NCBI GenBank assembly: GCA_026545225.1
Contig: CM048853.1
Span: 41,618,755-41,682,754, forward strand
DNA length: 64,000 nucleotides
Direction of reading: 5' to 3'
Source of the DNA: Cornus controversa
Lineage: Eukaryota > Streptophyta > Magnoliopsida > Cornales > Cornaceae
Shown: positions 34,541-47,154 of the stretch, piece by piece
How the letters are laid out: the number at the start of each line of letters is the position of its first letter
Position numbering within the stretch: the stretch's first letter is position 1
The notes under the pieces: model-generated
Seen by the model: only the letters and a program-made list of their open reading frames with translations
What the model was told of the DNA's origin: nothing
The model's database searches: none
Program-made: the position numbers and the translations under genes

Positions 34541-34951
34541 TATCAGATAAATGGGTAAGGATAACATGTTATCCCCCATTTAGTGGTTCATCCACTATAG
34601 GCTCCTATGTGAGGTGTATCTCTAATTATGCGATGCATAATCTCTATAAAAGATAATAACGAGAGAGAAAAAATATGACAATTGAAATATATATTCTCTC
34701 TGAGTTTTTCCTCTAGTGTTCTTCCTTTTTGAATTCTCTCTCTATCTTGATCTTTCTCTTTGGTAGCCATCAACCAATAGGTCTTGGATTGTGGAATACA
34801 CATAAAGGACTCTAGTAGTCGCTCTATTGACAAGGATCACGTTGCTGTAGGGACAGCTCATAACACAAGCTATCGGTTCGTTTGTTTCCGCTATATTCGG
34901 TCTACAAGAGGTAACCCGAATATTTCAACAATTGAGATTAATTTTCTAACA
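34541..34951 (+). repeat. Copia 3' LTR
   Basis: From TATCAGATAAATGGG to TTTCTAACA. It differs from the 5' LTR by scattered substitutions and about 23 net extra bases (near 34776-34800, TCTTGGATTGTGGAAT). Confidence 0.85.
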
Positions 34952-34956
34952 TCTTC

Positions 34957-35190
34957 TACCACAACCACCACCACCCCCACCCCCCTCCATCCCCACCACA
35001 TCCACTACCACACCACTGTCCCCAACACCTTCCACCACTACCACCACTACCATCGCCTTCTACTACCACCACCACTTCCACCATGTCGTCATTGCCTTCC
35101 ACCACCGCCACCGCCACCATAACACAACCTTCCACCGCCATTGCCGTCGCCACCACTGTCACTTTCCACCACCACACCGTCACTAGAAGG
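34957..35190 (+). repeat. CCACC/CCACT-rich low-complexity tract
   Basis: Simple trinucleotide-like repeat giving chance Pro/Thr/His frames on plus and Val/Gly frames on minus. It continues the similar tract at 27705-27850 across the copia insertion. Confidence 0.8.
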
Positions 35191-35472
35191 GGTATTTTGT
35201 AAGAATGTTATTTTGGTAGTTTAATTTATTTATCACTAGGAAGGGCATTTTGGAGAATTCAATTTAAAAGTCAAATCATTTTAGGTTTTAAATTGGTCCA
35301 ACCAAACACTATAATGGTGATGATCAGTTCATTCTTATATCATTTCATATTTGCAACCAAATAGTTGAATGAAAATGACCATTCTATTCCTTTCTCAGTC
35401 TCATTCTCATTTCATTTCCTCCTACATTCAATTCTCATTTCATTATATTCCTGTGTACCAAATGTATCCTTA

Positions 35473-36883
35473 CACCATTTGGAATTCCAATGTGCCTATA
35501 AATGATAAATTAGAGAAAGCAAACTTAGGTGGTATATGATAAATTAGAGAAAGCAAACTTAGATGGTATCATCATATTCAGCATAGACCCGACGATGCAC
35601 CGGTTAGAAGAGGAAGCATTGTTTGCCTATAATGTAAGCGACAAGGAGGTCAATCAAAACTTAAATACGAGAAAGTAATTAAAAATGACTTAAAAAAATA
35701 AATCTAAGAGAAGACATAGTATATAATAAAAAGGATTGAAAAAGTAGAATTCACATGACCGACCCCATCCATATGAGAAACTAACAAGAATGATGATAGC
35801 TATGACCTTTTAGAATTTCAATATGTTTAACGCTGCACTCTTACACTTTTTTAAATTTTCAACAGTTAAAATACATTACCTTATTAATTTTCTTTCTAAA
35901 TGACACATTTCCCATTCCTTAAGGACACAAACATTTTGGCAACCACGGAGAAAATTTATATACTCTATCATGATGAATGGAAATATTTTTGAGTCCTTAT
36001 ATTACAATACCCAATTGTCTAAATCCTTCTCTTCCATTGCCAGAGTTTCCATTGCCATGTAACATATGCAGTTATCATTGATTATGCAAAGGGTGTTAGT
36101 TGATATGGTTATTGATCATGGGTGCTACATAGACCAAAGTTTAACTATACACATATGGATCAGATTCAGAAGTTTTTTAAGGCTTTGACTCTTTAATTAG
36201 CCATTCTCTATAAATGTCTTGAGTGAATTTGTAAATTAAATTTTTTTATATTTCTTTTGAATTTTTAATTTAATTTATATTCACTAAACAAATTATGTTT
36301 TTCTTAAAATTATAGTAATTGTAAAGCACACGAATCAAACTAGTTGATGAGTTCTTTTTGACACAACTCTTCAAAACAATAAATGATATGTGTCGTGTTG
36401 AAGTTTAGATTTTATTCTCAAGACTACATTTGGTAGATTAAAGAGGAATAAGTCTTAGATTACCTCACCCTTTTGTAAAAATTAGTTGTCACCTAATATC
36501 ACAAAATTAAGGAGTTTTAGATCACCTAAAATAAGTCTTTAAGGAAAAAGGAATTGGAAGTTATATCCTTGAGAAAAGATATTCATTTTGGAAAAAGATT
36601 TTGTAGAAATGCTTTTTTATCTGACTCTACAATTAATCTATGTTTAAAAAGGGCAAGTTATTGTTAGAAAAATGTTGATGTTTTATACCTAATGTTTCCC
36701 AAATATTACTTGCATGCCTTATTAATTACTTTATTACGAGATGTAAGGACAACAAGCATTGTCATGATTCTGTAAATAAAATTGTGAATTAAGTATTGAG
36801 GATCAATAACTACATTAACTTGTTTTGCATGAATGAAACAAGTTGTGATTGAAGATTAAATACTAATTTGAGATTGTAGACGC
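35473..36883. other. AT-rich spacer with a 34-bp tandem duplication
   Basis: TGATAAATTAGAGAAAGCAA followed by ACTTAG is repeated at about 35500 and 35538. Nothing else was recognised. Confidence 0.5.
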
Positions 36884-37365
36884 CACATTTTGCCCCTTCC
36901 TATTTCATCTATTTATAATCAAGGAGTTACAAAGACTCCACATCCACCCAAAGGTGAAATTTTATCATTACATTTCGTTCTAAATTGATTCCACCATTTG
37001 ATTGCGGAATTAGTAATCATTCTCAAATAAGGCTACAATTAGGGTTTTTGTTACCCTAATTCCGTTCCTGGTTGACATTAATTCCAAATGCTCCAAATGC
37101 CCCCCAAAGGTGGAGTTTCATCATTTTTTGATATTTGTAATTGATCATTCCCACCGTTGGCTTATAAAATTGAGTCGTAATTGGGCCTAAATTAGGATTT
37201 TTGACGCCCAATTTTTGATTCTAGCCAAGATTGAAGGGTTATAATCCCTCATCAAATCAAATCAAGTAGTTCAAAAAATTAATTTGGATCATAATCCATC
37301 CAATTGCACCATTTGTTTCAAATCTGCCTACCCGTTTTAGCCGATTTTGAGATATTGCAAAATTA
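36884..37365 (+). mobile_element. Ty3/gypsy Tat/Ogre-like LTR fragment
   Basis: Starts TGTAGACGCCACATTTTGCC, the usual start of Tat/Ogre-type LTRs. It contains CACCCAAAGGTG and GGTGGAGTTTCATCA. Related starts occur at 41516 and 44136. It is cut off by LINE sequence at about 37370. Confidence 0.5.
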
Positions 37366-37369
37366 TGAG

Positions 37370-38445
37370 AGTGAAAAAAATATTTATAAATTGGCAAATA
37401 TTAGGAATAAATTGACTAGAGATATGGATAATGTTAGATGTATTAAGGACGTGGATAAAAAAAAAATTAGTTAAAGAGCATGATATATTAAATAGATGGC
37501 AAAATTACTTTCAACAACTCCTACATGAAGAATATCCTAGAGATGATATTGAGAAAAATGAAGTAATCTTAATATGATAGATAAATTCAATAGGAACGAG
37601 GTAGAGAACACATTGCAAAAAATGAGAAATAATAAAGCGGTAGGATCATACCACATTCCTATAGAAACATAAAGAACCTTAGGAAGGGTAGGAGTTAAAT
37701 GTGTAATAAATCTTTTTAATACAATTTGAGAGGAAGGTATAATGCCCGATGAGTGGAGAAAAAGTAATATAATACCAATTTACATCGAAAAATTAAATTA
37801 ATAAGTCATATTATAAAATTATAGGAAAGGGTAATAGAACAAAGACTAAGGAAAGAATGTATTGTGTCCGATAATCAATTCGGATTTATGTAAGAGAGAT
37901 CTACTATAGAGATCATATACCTATTAAGGCAGTTAGTAGAGGAGTGTAGAAGTAAGCAAAAAAGATCTACTCATGGTTTTTATAAACTTAGAGAAGACAT
38001 ATGATAGAGTTTCTAGAGATATGATTTGGTTGGCCATATGAAGAAAACATATTCCGAAAAGATTTATAGAACTTATTTCGGATATGTATAAGGGTACTAA
38101 GACCACAGTTCGTACTATATGTAAATAAACGAATGATTTTCCAATAAAAGTAAGATTACACCAATGATCGATGCTAAGACCATATTTATCACTCTGTAGT
38201 TAAGATGGTTTCCATGAGGGGCAGTTCGTGTTAGGGAAAGCGACACCCGAGCTAACCTATACCTGCGCGAAGGTCTATCTCTCTCCCTTCTCATGCTTAT
38301 TATCGGACCTTTGTTTCCCACTATCGTAATATTAGATGAAATAACAAAAGACTTGTAAAGAGACCTTCCATGGTGCATGTTATTTACGGATAACATAGTG
38401 TTATTGGATAGATCTAAGGAAACATTAGCAATAAAATTAGAAATC
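37370..38445 (+). pseudogene. RTE-type LINE reverse transcriptase, degenerate
   Basis: Readable blocks in shifting frames are YKLANIRNKLTRDMDNVRCI, WQNYFQQLLHEEYP, NEVENTLQKMRNNKAVG (usually GKAVGPDGIPIE), MPDEWRKSNIIPIY, DNQFGFM, FINLEKTYDRV, VPRKFIELI-like text and DLPWCMLFTDNIVLLDRSKE. The catalytic FADD has become FTDN. Order and motifs fit plant RTE LINEs. Many stops are present. A GC-rich insert interrupts it at about 38195-38326. Confidence 0.82.
38195..38326. mobile_element. 132-bp GC-rich insert in the LINE, family unknown
   Basis: The LINE frame reads PYLSL before it and VILDEITKDL after it, so removing about 132 bp restores continuity. CACT occurs at both edges (38190-38193 and near 38320). 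Contains GAAAGCGACACCCGAGCTAA and CCTGCGCGAAGGTC. Size and position suggest a short retroposon, but no clear A/B boxes or tail were seen. Confidence 0.4.
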
Positions 38446-38448
38446 TAG

Positions 38449-38585
38449 TGCCCATTCTCAAATTTTCAAATATCCTTGTTCCCACAATGCCCATCATCAA
38501 TTTTCTAAATCTCCTTCTTCCCACAGTGCCCATTATCAATTTTCCAAATCTCCTTCTTCCCATTATCAAACACTCAAAATGATAC
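38449..38585 (+). repeat. Short tandem repeats (GTGCCCATTATCAATTTTCC type)
   Basis: Three to four imperfect units of about 40 bp with AATCTCCTTCTTCCCACAGT. Confidence 0.7.
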
Positions 38586-39275
38586 TTCAATGGTGAAATT
38601 CAATTCATTTTACCTAGAAAGCCTAAAATACCCCTCCCAATCAAAATACTTTCATCGTTGGATTGAATTTGGGTTGTCAGAGTTGTCCAATCGCTGTTAC
38701 AATTTTTTGAACTTTCAAATATTTGTCTTGCCATCATCAAATAATCAAATTGATGATTCCATGATGAAATTTAGGTCATTTTTTTCAAAAATCCTCAAAA
38801 CCTAACTCTGATTAGGTTACTTTCACCCTTGGAATGTCAAAGGAGCTTCTAAGACCGTCTGATCGCGACAAAGATTAAAAAGTTCTATAACCATTTTTAG
38901 TATTTTTTTTCCCTAATTTGGAGTAATACCTTATTCCTCTACCAGAAAAGGGAAAACACATGTTAACTTCCTTTTTGCAATATGAAAAGATTTGAGTATC
39001 CAAACAGCCTCCAAACCTTTCCAACCCCAATATAAGTCATTCAAAACATAAAACTAGCATTATCCCTTTCTAAGATCAGAAAAAAATCCTCCATTAAAGA
39101 CCAGGAAAGAAGAAGAAGGTTGCACTCTTGAAGAAGAAACCTTCTACCTTTAAAGATTCAAGTTGAAACAAGTACATCTGAGAAAATGAATGATTCCAAT
39201 ATTTATTCTTATTTAAGAAAACACAAGGTAGGACCTAAGTCACATAGTTATTCTAAATGGGTGTTGCTCTTATAT

Positions 39276-39478
39276 TCCGCCACTCTCTTTGTATGGCATA
39301 GAGCTCCACCACTCTCTTTGTATGACATAAAATTTGTTGCTTTTGCCATTCTCTTTGTATGATATAGAGATTTGCCACTCTCTTTGTATAACATAGAATT
39401 TGCTGCTTTTGCCACTCTCTTTGTATGACATAGAGCTCCGTCACTCTCTTTGTATGACATAGAATTTGCTGCTTTTGC
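39276..39478 (+). repeat. Minisatellite, six copies of CACTCTCTTTGTATGACATA
   Basis: Six units alternate two spacers (AGAGCTC or AGAATTTGCTGCTTTTGC), giving a higher-order pattern of about 65-70 bp. The repetitive minus-strand frames over it are a by-product. Confidence 0.88.
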
Positions 39479-41389
39479 GCTCCCACTCCCACTATATGTG
39501 ACTTAGGGTAGGACTTCTAAACTTTTTTCCTCTCTTCACTCTCCCTTTATATTGATGCATTAATAGGATTTATTTTTAATTTTTCCTTTTCCTCTTTTGC
39601 ATGAATCTCTTTATCTTCTGCTATCTTTTTTTCATCTTTTTGGCCTATATTTGTTTGCAAGTACCTTTTTTTTTCCCAATCTCTCCACGGTAGGCTAGAA
39701 TACTACTAAGTCTCACTGGCGAGATCATCGGGGACCCCGTATATGTCAAAATAGATAGAGGAGTAAACATCTTCCTCATTTAAGCTAATTTTTCAACTTA
39801 AAACTTCCTAGGATTTTTACCCTTCAAAATATTTTTTATGTGCTTTCATGCATAAATAAATTGATTTTCGTTAAAAAAATATCATAATGAATCAATTTAG
39901 CGTGTTAAAAAAGTTCATTAGTTAAGTGGAAACTACTACAAAAATTTACTAAAATTGGTGTAGACTTAATCATAGGTCAAGACAATTGTTTTAATTAAAT
40001 TGGTAGAATTTTAAACATGTTTTAGGGTTAATTATTCACTATGATAATAATTTAGGACCCATGTGTTTGGATTAGTCTTAGAACATTGCTGCTATTATAC
40101 CGGAATTCTGACAAAATCTAAAAATTGACAGTTTTGTATAATTTTCAAAATTAGATTTTTAAAAGGTTTCTATGGTGTTTTAAAGCAAAATTAACATTTT
40201 AGAATTTCATTTTTAAGTCTCATGGAATTCCCACAAATTATTTCAAAACCTCACCTTTTCTAAAAATAAAACTAAGAACTGTCAATGGTGTCAAAATTTT
40301 CAAATATCATATTATTTTATTTAAAATTTCAGAAAATTCTCAAATTAAAAAATTCTAGAAATCATGTTTCATTATCCCCAAAAAGGTCACTCAATTATTG
40401 GTTTAATCCGAATTTTGCCCGAATTATGGCAGTGTCACTAATATGAACTATTTTAGGCACTTTTTAGTCTCTTAGGGTTAACCACATATTTTCATCATAA
40501 TAATTATTTTAATTTCATTAATATTTTAGGAAAACACAATTTTTTTTATCACATTCATATGTTCGTAGGATAAGCTGAAGTGCTGCCAAAACTCCAAAAA
40601 AGGTCTTTTTTGACTCCATAAATTTTATTTTCAATATCCTTTCAAAATCAAATCATTTTTCAATATTTTATAGAAATTTTAAAGCTTATTTTGATTTTGA
40701 AAAAAAATTATTTGTCTCTTTCAAATTCCTAATTTTTTATCCAAAAATAATAATTTTGGCAATGTTACGGTTTAACATTGAGGACATATTACTACATGAT
40801 TTTAAGTAATCATTAGGAGCATGTTTAACTCAAATTATTGGAATTTTTTAGTCACATTTAGATTCTAGTCTCATCATCAAATTGTGGTCATTAGGTTCCT
40901 AATACATTGGCCTAGGCCGATACTTTATCAAAATTTTCCCAAAGTTCAATAAAAATTTTACAATAATTCTTACACTCAAATCATTCTTTCAAATAATTTG
41001 AGGAACTCATTTTTCAAAATGAAACTCTATCGAAATCAGTATAGAGTAGCTGAGGTCGAAATATACCTTTTTCGAACTATGTTAGATCTAAGGATTATGC
41101 TAATGTTTGATTCCATCAATGAAACACATTAGGTTTGTTAACTTTAAGTTTAGAATTAGTTTTATGTTGTATATCTTACGTGTAACATCTAGATTATGCT
41201 TGAGTAGCTAGATCAATTCATGTCAATATTTTGTTCGAGTCTAGTCATAGGCTAACAAGCCACATTCATTGTGTGTAAAATACACAAGTTTAGGACTTTA
41301 CAATAGGCCTAATATCATATCAAGTAAGGCTAGCTAAAGCAACAAAAAATCTAATAAGGCTCTACATGCACTAACACACACTTAGAGAG
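39479..41389. other. AT-rich stretch, nothing recognised
   Basis: No long frames, motifs or terminal repeats. Probably the eroded interior of a large LTR element. Confidence 0.4.
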
Positions 41390-41600
41390 TCACATGAAAT
41401 ATTGGCAACTATGCATACCTATGGAAACATGGGAAGCCTAACATATTCTCCATGTATAATCAAACCTCCAAATATATTAATCTAGTTTGTTAGACCATAT
41501 GGATGTTGTAGACACCACATTTTGCCCCACCCTTGTTCGATTATTTTTCATCATCTGGATTGAAGTCCATCAATTGGCACTGTCACACCCAAGGTTTTTG
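41390..41600 (+). mobile_element. Tat/Ogre-like internal end and LTR start fragment
   Basis: AAGCCTAACATATTCTCCATG resembles GTGCCTAGCACCTTCCCCATG at 47.18 kb. TGTAGACACCACATTTTGCC then starts an LTR-like sequence at about 41516. Confidence 0.45.
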
Positions 41601-43010
41601 ACTCTATGAGCGACGGGGTGGCTACAACAGGTGATTCTTGTAAAAAAAAAAGGCTAATGTATGTATGTTTGGAGTGGCCACCTTAGATTAAATTATAGTG
41701 TGTTAGGTTACCTAGGGATGTCTGATGGGTGTAGATTCAATGGATGGATGTCGAAGTGTCATTGTTTCTCTACACTTCGTACAAAAATAAAACCTACAAA
41801 AATCTTACTAAAAATCGTATAGTAATAAATAGGGTCAAATCACTCTCAAGTGAGAATCAGTAATGAGCCTCAAAATTAAAAACCTCATTTTTTGGGATGA
41901 AAAGTGAATATTTAAAATAAATTTATGATTTTTGAATAATAAAATTACTATTAAATAACTTTGATCAAATGATAGAAAAAATCTCAAGAAAAGAGAATCC
42001 ACCACCACGGATCCCTATAATAAAGGTTTTAGTATTCTTATCTAATTTTTCCTCCAATAACCAATACACTTCGCCAATCCAATTACAACTTGGAAAGATG
42101 AAGGAAAATATAGCATAAAAACACACTTGATTGTATATGAAAGAGCAATTTTTTACTTAATATGATGCATCTTTGGTAGTAAATAAATGTAGGCATTATT
42201 TGAATTACCATTATTTGGCAAACACAAAGAATCCTCCATCTAATTTTTGAAAATAAAAAATCAGAACAAAAGAGTAAAATAATTTTTCTCCGGAGAAAAA
42301 AATTATAAAAAGAATAAAATAAACTTGCTTATATTTTAGTCATGGTGACTTCATCACCTTGAGAATGATATTTTTCTTGCATATTAACAGAAAAAAAAAA
42401 ACATATAAAAATACAAGTATTTTCATTGAATGAAAAGAAAATGATTACAAGAAAGAAATGAATACACTATGTTTTTTCTACAATTTTCTAACTCCTTCAC
42501 CAACACCTAAGACCCCCTATTTATAGAATTAGAAGAAAATGATTTAGGTGAAAAGAGAAAATTTAGAATTTAAAATTTTAAAATATAAAGTTTGAATTTG
42601 AATCTCGATATCTTCAATTTGAATTCTGGACCACTGATTGGCCGTGTAAAAAAATATTTTTAAAAATTTTAAACTTTAAGACCTCTTATGGAGTAGCTTT
42701 TGAGAGTATCCTCTCTCCTACAATGCTTCTTGTGTCCATTTATGGCTATTAACAAATATAACCTTCATTTTATAGCCATAACTTCTTCCTTGTTTGCCAT
42801 TTTTTATTCTTTTCTTCTCATTTTAGAATCAATCTCTATAAAACATAAAAACACAAATATAAGAACATTTAAATAATATAAAAGAGTAATTAAAAACTTA
42901 TTTTGGGATATAAAATAACAAGTTTTGCGCACTTATCAATGTCTAAGGACATGTGAGAGTGTTTGGTTATTTAGACACATACTCGGTCTAAATGTGGGGG
43001 CACTCTTGAT
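41601..43010. other. AT-rich stretch, nothing recognised
   Basis: No coding family or RNA gene seen. Confidence 0.4.
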
Positions 43011-43110
43011 GTGTTGACTTCCATCTAGTCTCCGTGAACCAAATTAGTTGATTTGGGAGTTTGATTATGCATGAAAAAAGTGTTAGGCACCCCCACATCT
43101 CCATGGAATG
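43011..43110 (-). repeat. Inverted partner of 47155-47265
   Basis: TGACTTCCATCTAGTC ... TTATGCATG ... TTAGGCACCCCCA matches the reverse complement of the segment at 47.2 kb. It marks opposite-oriented Tat/Ogre-like debris. Confidence 0.6.
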
Positions 43111-43554
43111 CACGATTACCTATTTTTCACGTCTCAAGTATGAATTGAAATGCTTGTTGAAACTTAGAATATAACATCCAAGGATGCTTAGTTTAATGTT
43201 GTTTTGAAGGTTAGACCATATCAATAAGTGATAAGATCGATGCATGCCTTAGTAGGCATATGTGCATATATAAAATTGAGAGTTGAATTAATTTGTAAAG
43301 AGTTTTGAAGGTTGAACATAGGAGTTCTTGAAAATTGGTTTGAAAATAGAACTTAAGAGTTCATTTAAAATTGATTTAAAAAAAGGTATTTGATTTGAAG
43401 AGATTTAGTCGATATACGAGCTTTAGAAAGTGATTTTTGACTTTCGTAAATTTGTTTAACTTTAGTTTATGATTTTCAAACCTAAGGATACATTTATTCA
43501 TGGGTTAGACTCGATGTGGATTTGATATGCGTAAGTTAATGAAAGACTTGAATA

Positions 43555-43905
43555 TGTGAGTCTAAGTAACTCAAATTAATGTGTTGATCTTACGTTTAAC
43601 TATGGTATACCTAATTGGAATGTTAGGGGTTGATGTGTTCAAGTTGTGAATGATTTTGGAAGTGTGAATCTAAGGGACTCATGTCAGCATATTAAAATTG
43701 GGTCTAACTATGGTAAACCTAATTGAGGTGCTAACGGTTGATGTACTTGTGAGTGACCTAAGGGGGGGTCATGTTGGATGTAATGAACCTAAGTCTAACT
43801 AAGGTAACCCTAGTTGTCACGCTAAGAGTGAGTGTACTTATGAGTATTTGAAGGACATAGTGGCTCTAGAGGTCATATGGATTGGTCAGAGTGTACTTAA
43901 ACCTA
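43555..43905 (+). repeat. Imperfect tandem repeats of about 110 bp
   Basis: Three units with TAACTATGGTAAACCTAATT, GTTGATGTACTT and GAATCTAAGGGACTC-type text. Confidence 0.65.
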
Positions 43906-46035
43906 AGAGTTTAGGGTTAATTGACTTGAACGAATTTGAATTAGTTTGAAAGGTGTACCTAAAACTAGGAGGCTTAAATGTTGCTTAACTTGAATAACCT
44001 AACTTGTATGAAAATTAGGGTTTTGACTTAAATGAAAGTTGAATCATATGAAGTTTCCTTTCTGAGAATACAGTGTTTTGGTAAGTTTACCTTGAAAAAA
44101 GTGTTTAAATTTGTCTTTGGAAAAGAATGTTCATTGTAGATACTCCATTTTGCCCTTCTTATCCCATATGAGGAATTTTGCAAATGACTTGCATGAGGAA
44201 GTAGAAATTGTATTTTAAACTTTCCATATTCTCATAAGGCTAGTATGCCCAGTCTCATAGGATTAAATAATGCATTTGTCGAATATGAAAACAGACATCG
44301 TCATTGTATCCAGAGCATCCCAAAACCTTTGGATACCCTATAAACTGGGTGCATAACACTTTTTGATCATCTTATCAATCAACACTTCAGATAAGGATAA
44401 AATAGTCAAAATTGTTCGAAAAAATAGCCTGGAGACAATTTGGAGAGCAAGAAACCTCCTAACAGCAATTAGGAAACATGATATCATGTTTTTCTAGAAA
44501 TTCCCTCATGGTGACATCATCTAAGATGGCACCAAACCACATTTCCTTCAATACGAGGGTCAAAGGGTAAAAAAATAAAAATTTGCCTATTGCACAAGAG
44601 GTGTGCAATAGTATACAAATCGAGAAAAAATTACAAAATTTCCCCTCCGTGTACCTCAAAACTTTCCTAATCTACAATTTCATGCCCACCACTCCCATAA
44701 ACTTTACAAACTCCCCCCCCCCCCCAAGCCTTCCAATTCAAGGGAGAAGACTTCTAAAAAGCATTCAAGCAACCCTAGATGTAAAACAACCCTCTTAACA
44801 ACTATCTAGCCCTCCTATAAGCTTATAATTTAGCAGAGACAATAATAACAAGCATCCTTCAATTCTTCAAAGAGATATATATCACGCTGAAAAAAAAATA
44901 AGCATGACATAATCATTGAGTAATTTCTAACCTTATCATTGCACAGCCTCATCAATTGCATACATAAACTCTTGTCATCATTCTAGCAATATTCTTTCGC
45001 ATGTGTGGTACCTCTAGTGTTTCTAGACCACAATATGTTAAGTTGGCTAGAATTGGTCTTGTGTTCCCTTAGCCAACCTTGAAAACTCTAGAATCCATGT
45101 TAGGTTTATTTTATGCAAACCCTTTTGCTTGTGTGCATTTATATCATCAACAACAAAAATTTCAATTCAAAAGCAATTTTCAAACACTTTTTCTTTCAAA
45201 AACATGCATATGGCCACATGACACCCTAGCATAATGCCAAATTTTTTTCTATATATATTTGCAAAATAGGCGAGCATAAGCATAGTGATAACATGGCACT
45301 TTTGTTGTCATATCATCATAATACCAAAAGTCATGCTCCAATGAGATTTTTCTCATAAAAAAGTACGTTCACACACACAATCTTTCAAACAGATCCTGGG
45401 TCATAACTCGTAGCAGTAATGCTGCCCAAATTAGGTTATAATCCTAGGTCAATCCAAAAACCCAGGAATTCTATATTTTAGGTCTAAAGTTCCATAGAAG
45501 CTTAGAAACATACTTCCCAAATTCATACTTTCCAAAATCTACACTTTACGACTCCATACTAACCAAATCCATATGTTCTAAATCCATATTGTCCAAATCT
45601 ACAATTTCCAAATCTAACACTTTCCGTATCCATGCTTTCTTAAAATTGCATTTTCCAAATTCATTCTTTCTAAAAGTACAAGTTTTCTAAAACTGTGCTC
45701 CTTCAAAATATCACTTTCTAAAAATCATTCTTATTCAAATCAAGTCCAATAATCATCCATCTATTTCAATTCAAATCACCATTTTCAATCCCAATCCATG
45801 ATTTTCATAAAAACATCCCTTTTCAACTAAAACTTATGATTTTCGTATAAATCATCCTTTTCTTTCAAAATTAATTTATGGTTTACTCAAAAATCAATTC
45901 ATCCTTCAATACCCATTTTTGTATAAAAGACACTTTTTAAATTCATTATTCAAAGCCTTTTTCAAACAAAGGTACTTGTTAAATCCATTTTTCAATGCCC
46001 TTTTCAAATAAAGGCACTTTCAAATCATTATCCCT
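43906..46035. other. Retroelement debris, no coding sequence recognised
   Basis: A weak Tat/Ogre-like start (TGTAGATACTCCATTTTGCC) occurs at 44136 and a 14-C run near 44710. From about 45500 the text becomes repetitive (TCCAAATCTACA, TTTTCAAATAAAGGCACTT). Confidence 0.4.
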
Positions 46036-46625
46036 TCAATTCAAAATGTCGACCTTCATAAAGATCATTATATTTAATTTAAAATGTTGCCCCGTCAAAA
46101 AGTCGTCATCTTTTCAATTTAAATCCTTATTTTCCAATTAAAACACCGACCTTCGTAAATGTTACTCTATCTTTAATCATCTAACTAAAACATCAACTTT
46201 CGTAAAGGTCACTCTCTCTTCAATCATCTAATTAAAACATCGACCTTTGTAAAGGTTATTCTCCCTTCAAATAATGCTCTTTTTAATTAAAACATCGACC
46301 TTCGGAAAGGTCATTCTCTCTTCAATCATAACATTGACCTTCATAAAATTCATTCTCTTTCCAGTCATTCTATTTCAATCAAAACACCGACCTTCGTGAA
46401 AGTCATTTTCTCTTCAATTATTCTCTTTCAATCAAAACATTGACCTTCGTAGAGGTTATTTCCTATTTAATTCAAAATCATTCTTTTAAATATTCACATT
46501 GACCTTTGTAAAGGTCATTCTCTTAGACAATCACATTGACCTTCGTAAAAGTTAACCCCTTCAAATCAAACCATCAACCTTCATCAAAGTCACCCTCCTC
46601 ATTGATCTTCGCAAAGGCATTCTTT
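46036..46625 (+). repeat. Tandem array of GACCTTCGTAAAGGTCATT units
   Basis: About twelve imperfect units 40-60 bp apart, each usually preceded by AATCAAAACATC. Each core is a small inverted repeat, GACCTT-CGTA-AAGGTC. Confidence 0.85.
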
Positions 46626-47154
46626 TAAAAATCATATCACCATAGGTTCATGCAAGTTTAGTTCGCCGGGTAGTTGAACTACGTTTGACCTGATTCCCAC
46701 CATCAATAGCTAGGATATGTAGGCAACCCTAGGTTCCATCATACTTCCTTTCGAACTCGTATATTTGAAAGCCATCTTTATCTAAAATTGAACTAGGCAA
46801 CCATAGGTTAGGTCGCACATTCTTTCAAACCTATATGTTTGGAAGTCATTCTTTTCAAACTCATACAAGCATATGACATTGAGTCGAACTACATTTGACC
46901 TAATTTTTTTATATAATCAAGAAACGTAGGCAACTTAGATGACCCTTGGGTTCGGTTATACCAGTTCACATAATCTCATATGACTCTATAACTAGTCATC
47001 AACTAGGTTACCATAGTTAGACCTAGACCCATTCTCATGCTCGTCATAACATGGATCCTATCACTAATCGTTATTGTCATGTCATGAAGGGAACAAAAAA
47101 TCAAATATTCGTAGATACTAAAGGCCACACTCACATAAGATATATACCGTACTT

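Larger units (their letters stand above)
27856..34951 (+). mobile_element. Ty1/copia LTR retrotransposon, full structure but defective
   Basis: Two LTRs (388 and 411 bp), a PBS-like site, and gag-protease-integrase-reverse transcriptase-RNase H in the copia order. It was inserted in the CCACC-rich interior of the PIF-like element. A weak 4-of-5 target duplication, TCATC/TCTTC, is possible. Many nonsense codons and frameshifts make it inactive. The internal region has about 1.7 kb before gag and 1 kb after pol without recognised coding function. Confidence 0.88.
27445..35469. mobile_element. PIF/Harbinger-like element (TTA target duplication), split by a copia element
   Basis: Left end TGCTGTGTTTGGTATGCA. 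Right end reverse-complemented GGATACATTTGGTACACA, matching 12 of 18 positions. TTA flanks both sides (27442-27444 and 35470-35472), and the surrounding tandem repeat continues across the empty site. The interior outside the copia insertion has Pro/Thr-type CCACC-rich stretches (27705-27850 and 34957-35190) and poly-A. No transposase was seen, so it is non-autonomous. The superfamily is inferred from the TTA duplication and the TGTTTGGTA-type ends. Confidence 0.65.

Noticed and set aside
34784..35183. Frames rich in His/Pro/Thr and Val/Gly
   Set aside because: Both arise from a CCACC-type simple repeat read on the two strands.
38115..38396. 93-codon minus-strand frame
   Set aside because: Spans the LINE and the GC-rich insert in the wrong strand for the LINE; no domain.
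39248..39492. Repetitive frames suggesting a small repeat protein
   Set aside because: Two overlapping frames read the same minisatellite; the periodicity is DNA-level.
46036..46625. Regularly spaced short palindromic repeats resembling a CRISPR array
   Set aside because: Units vary in sequence and spacing, lie in plant retroelement debris, and there are no cas genes.
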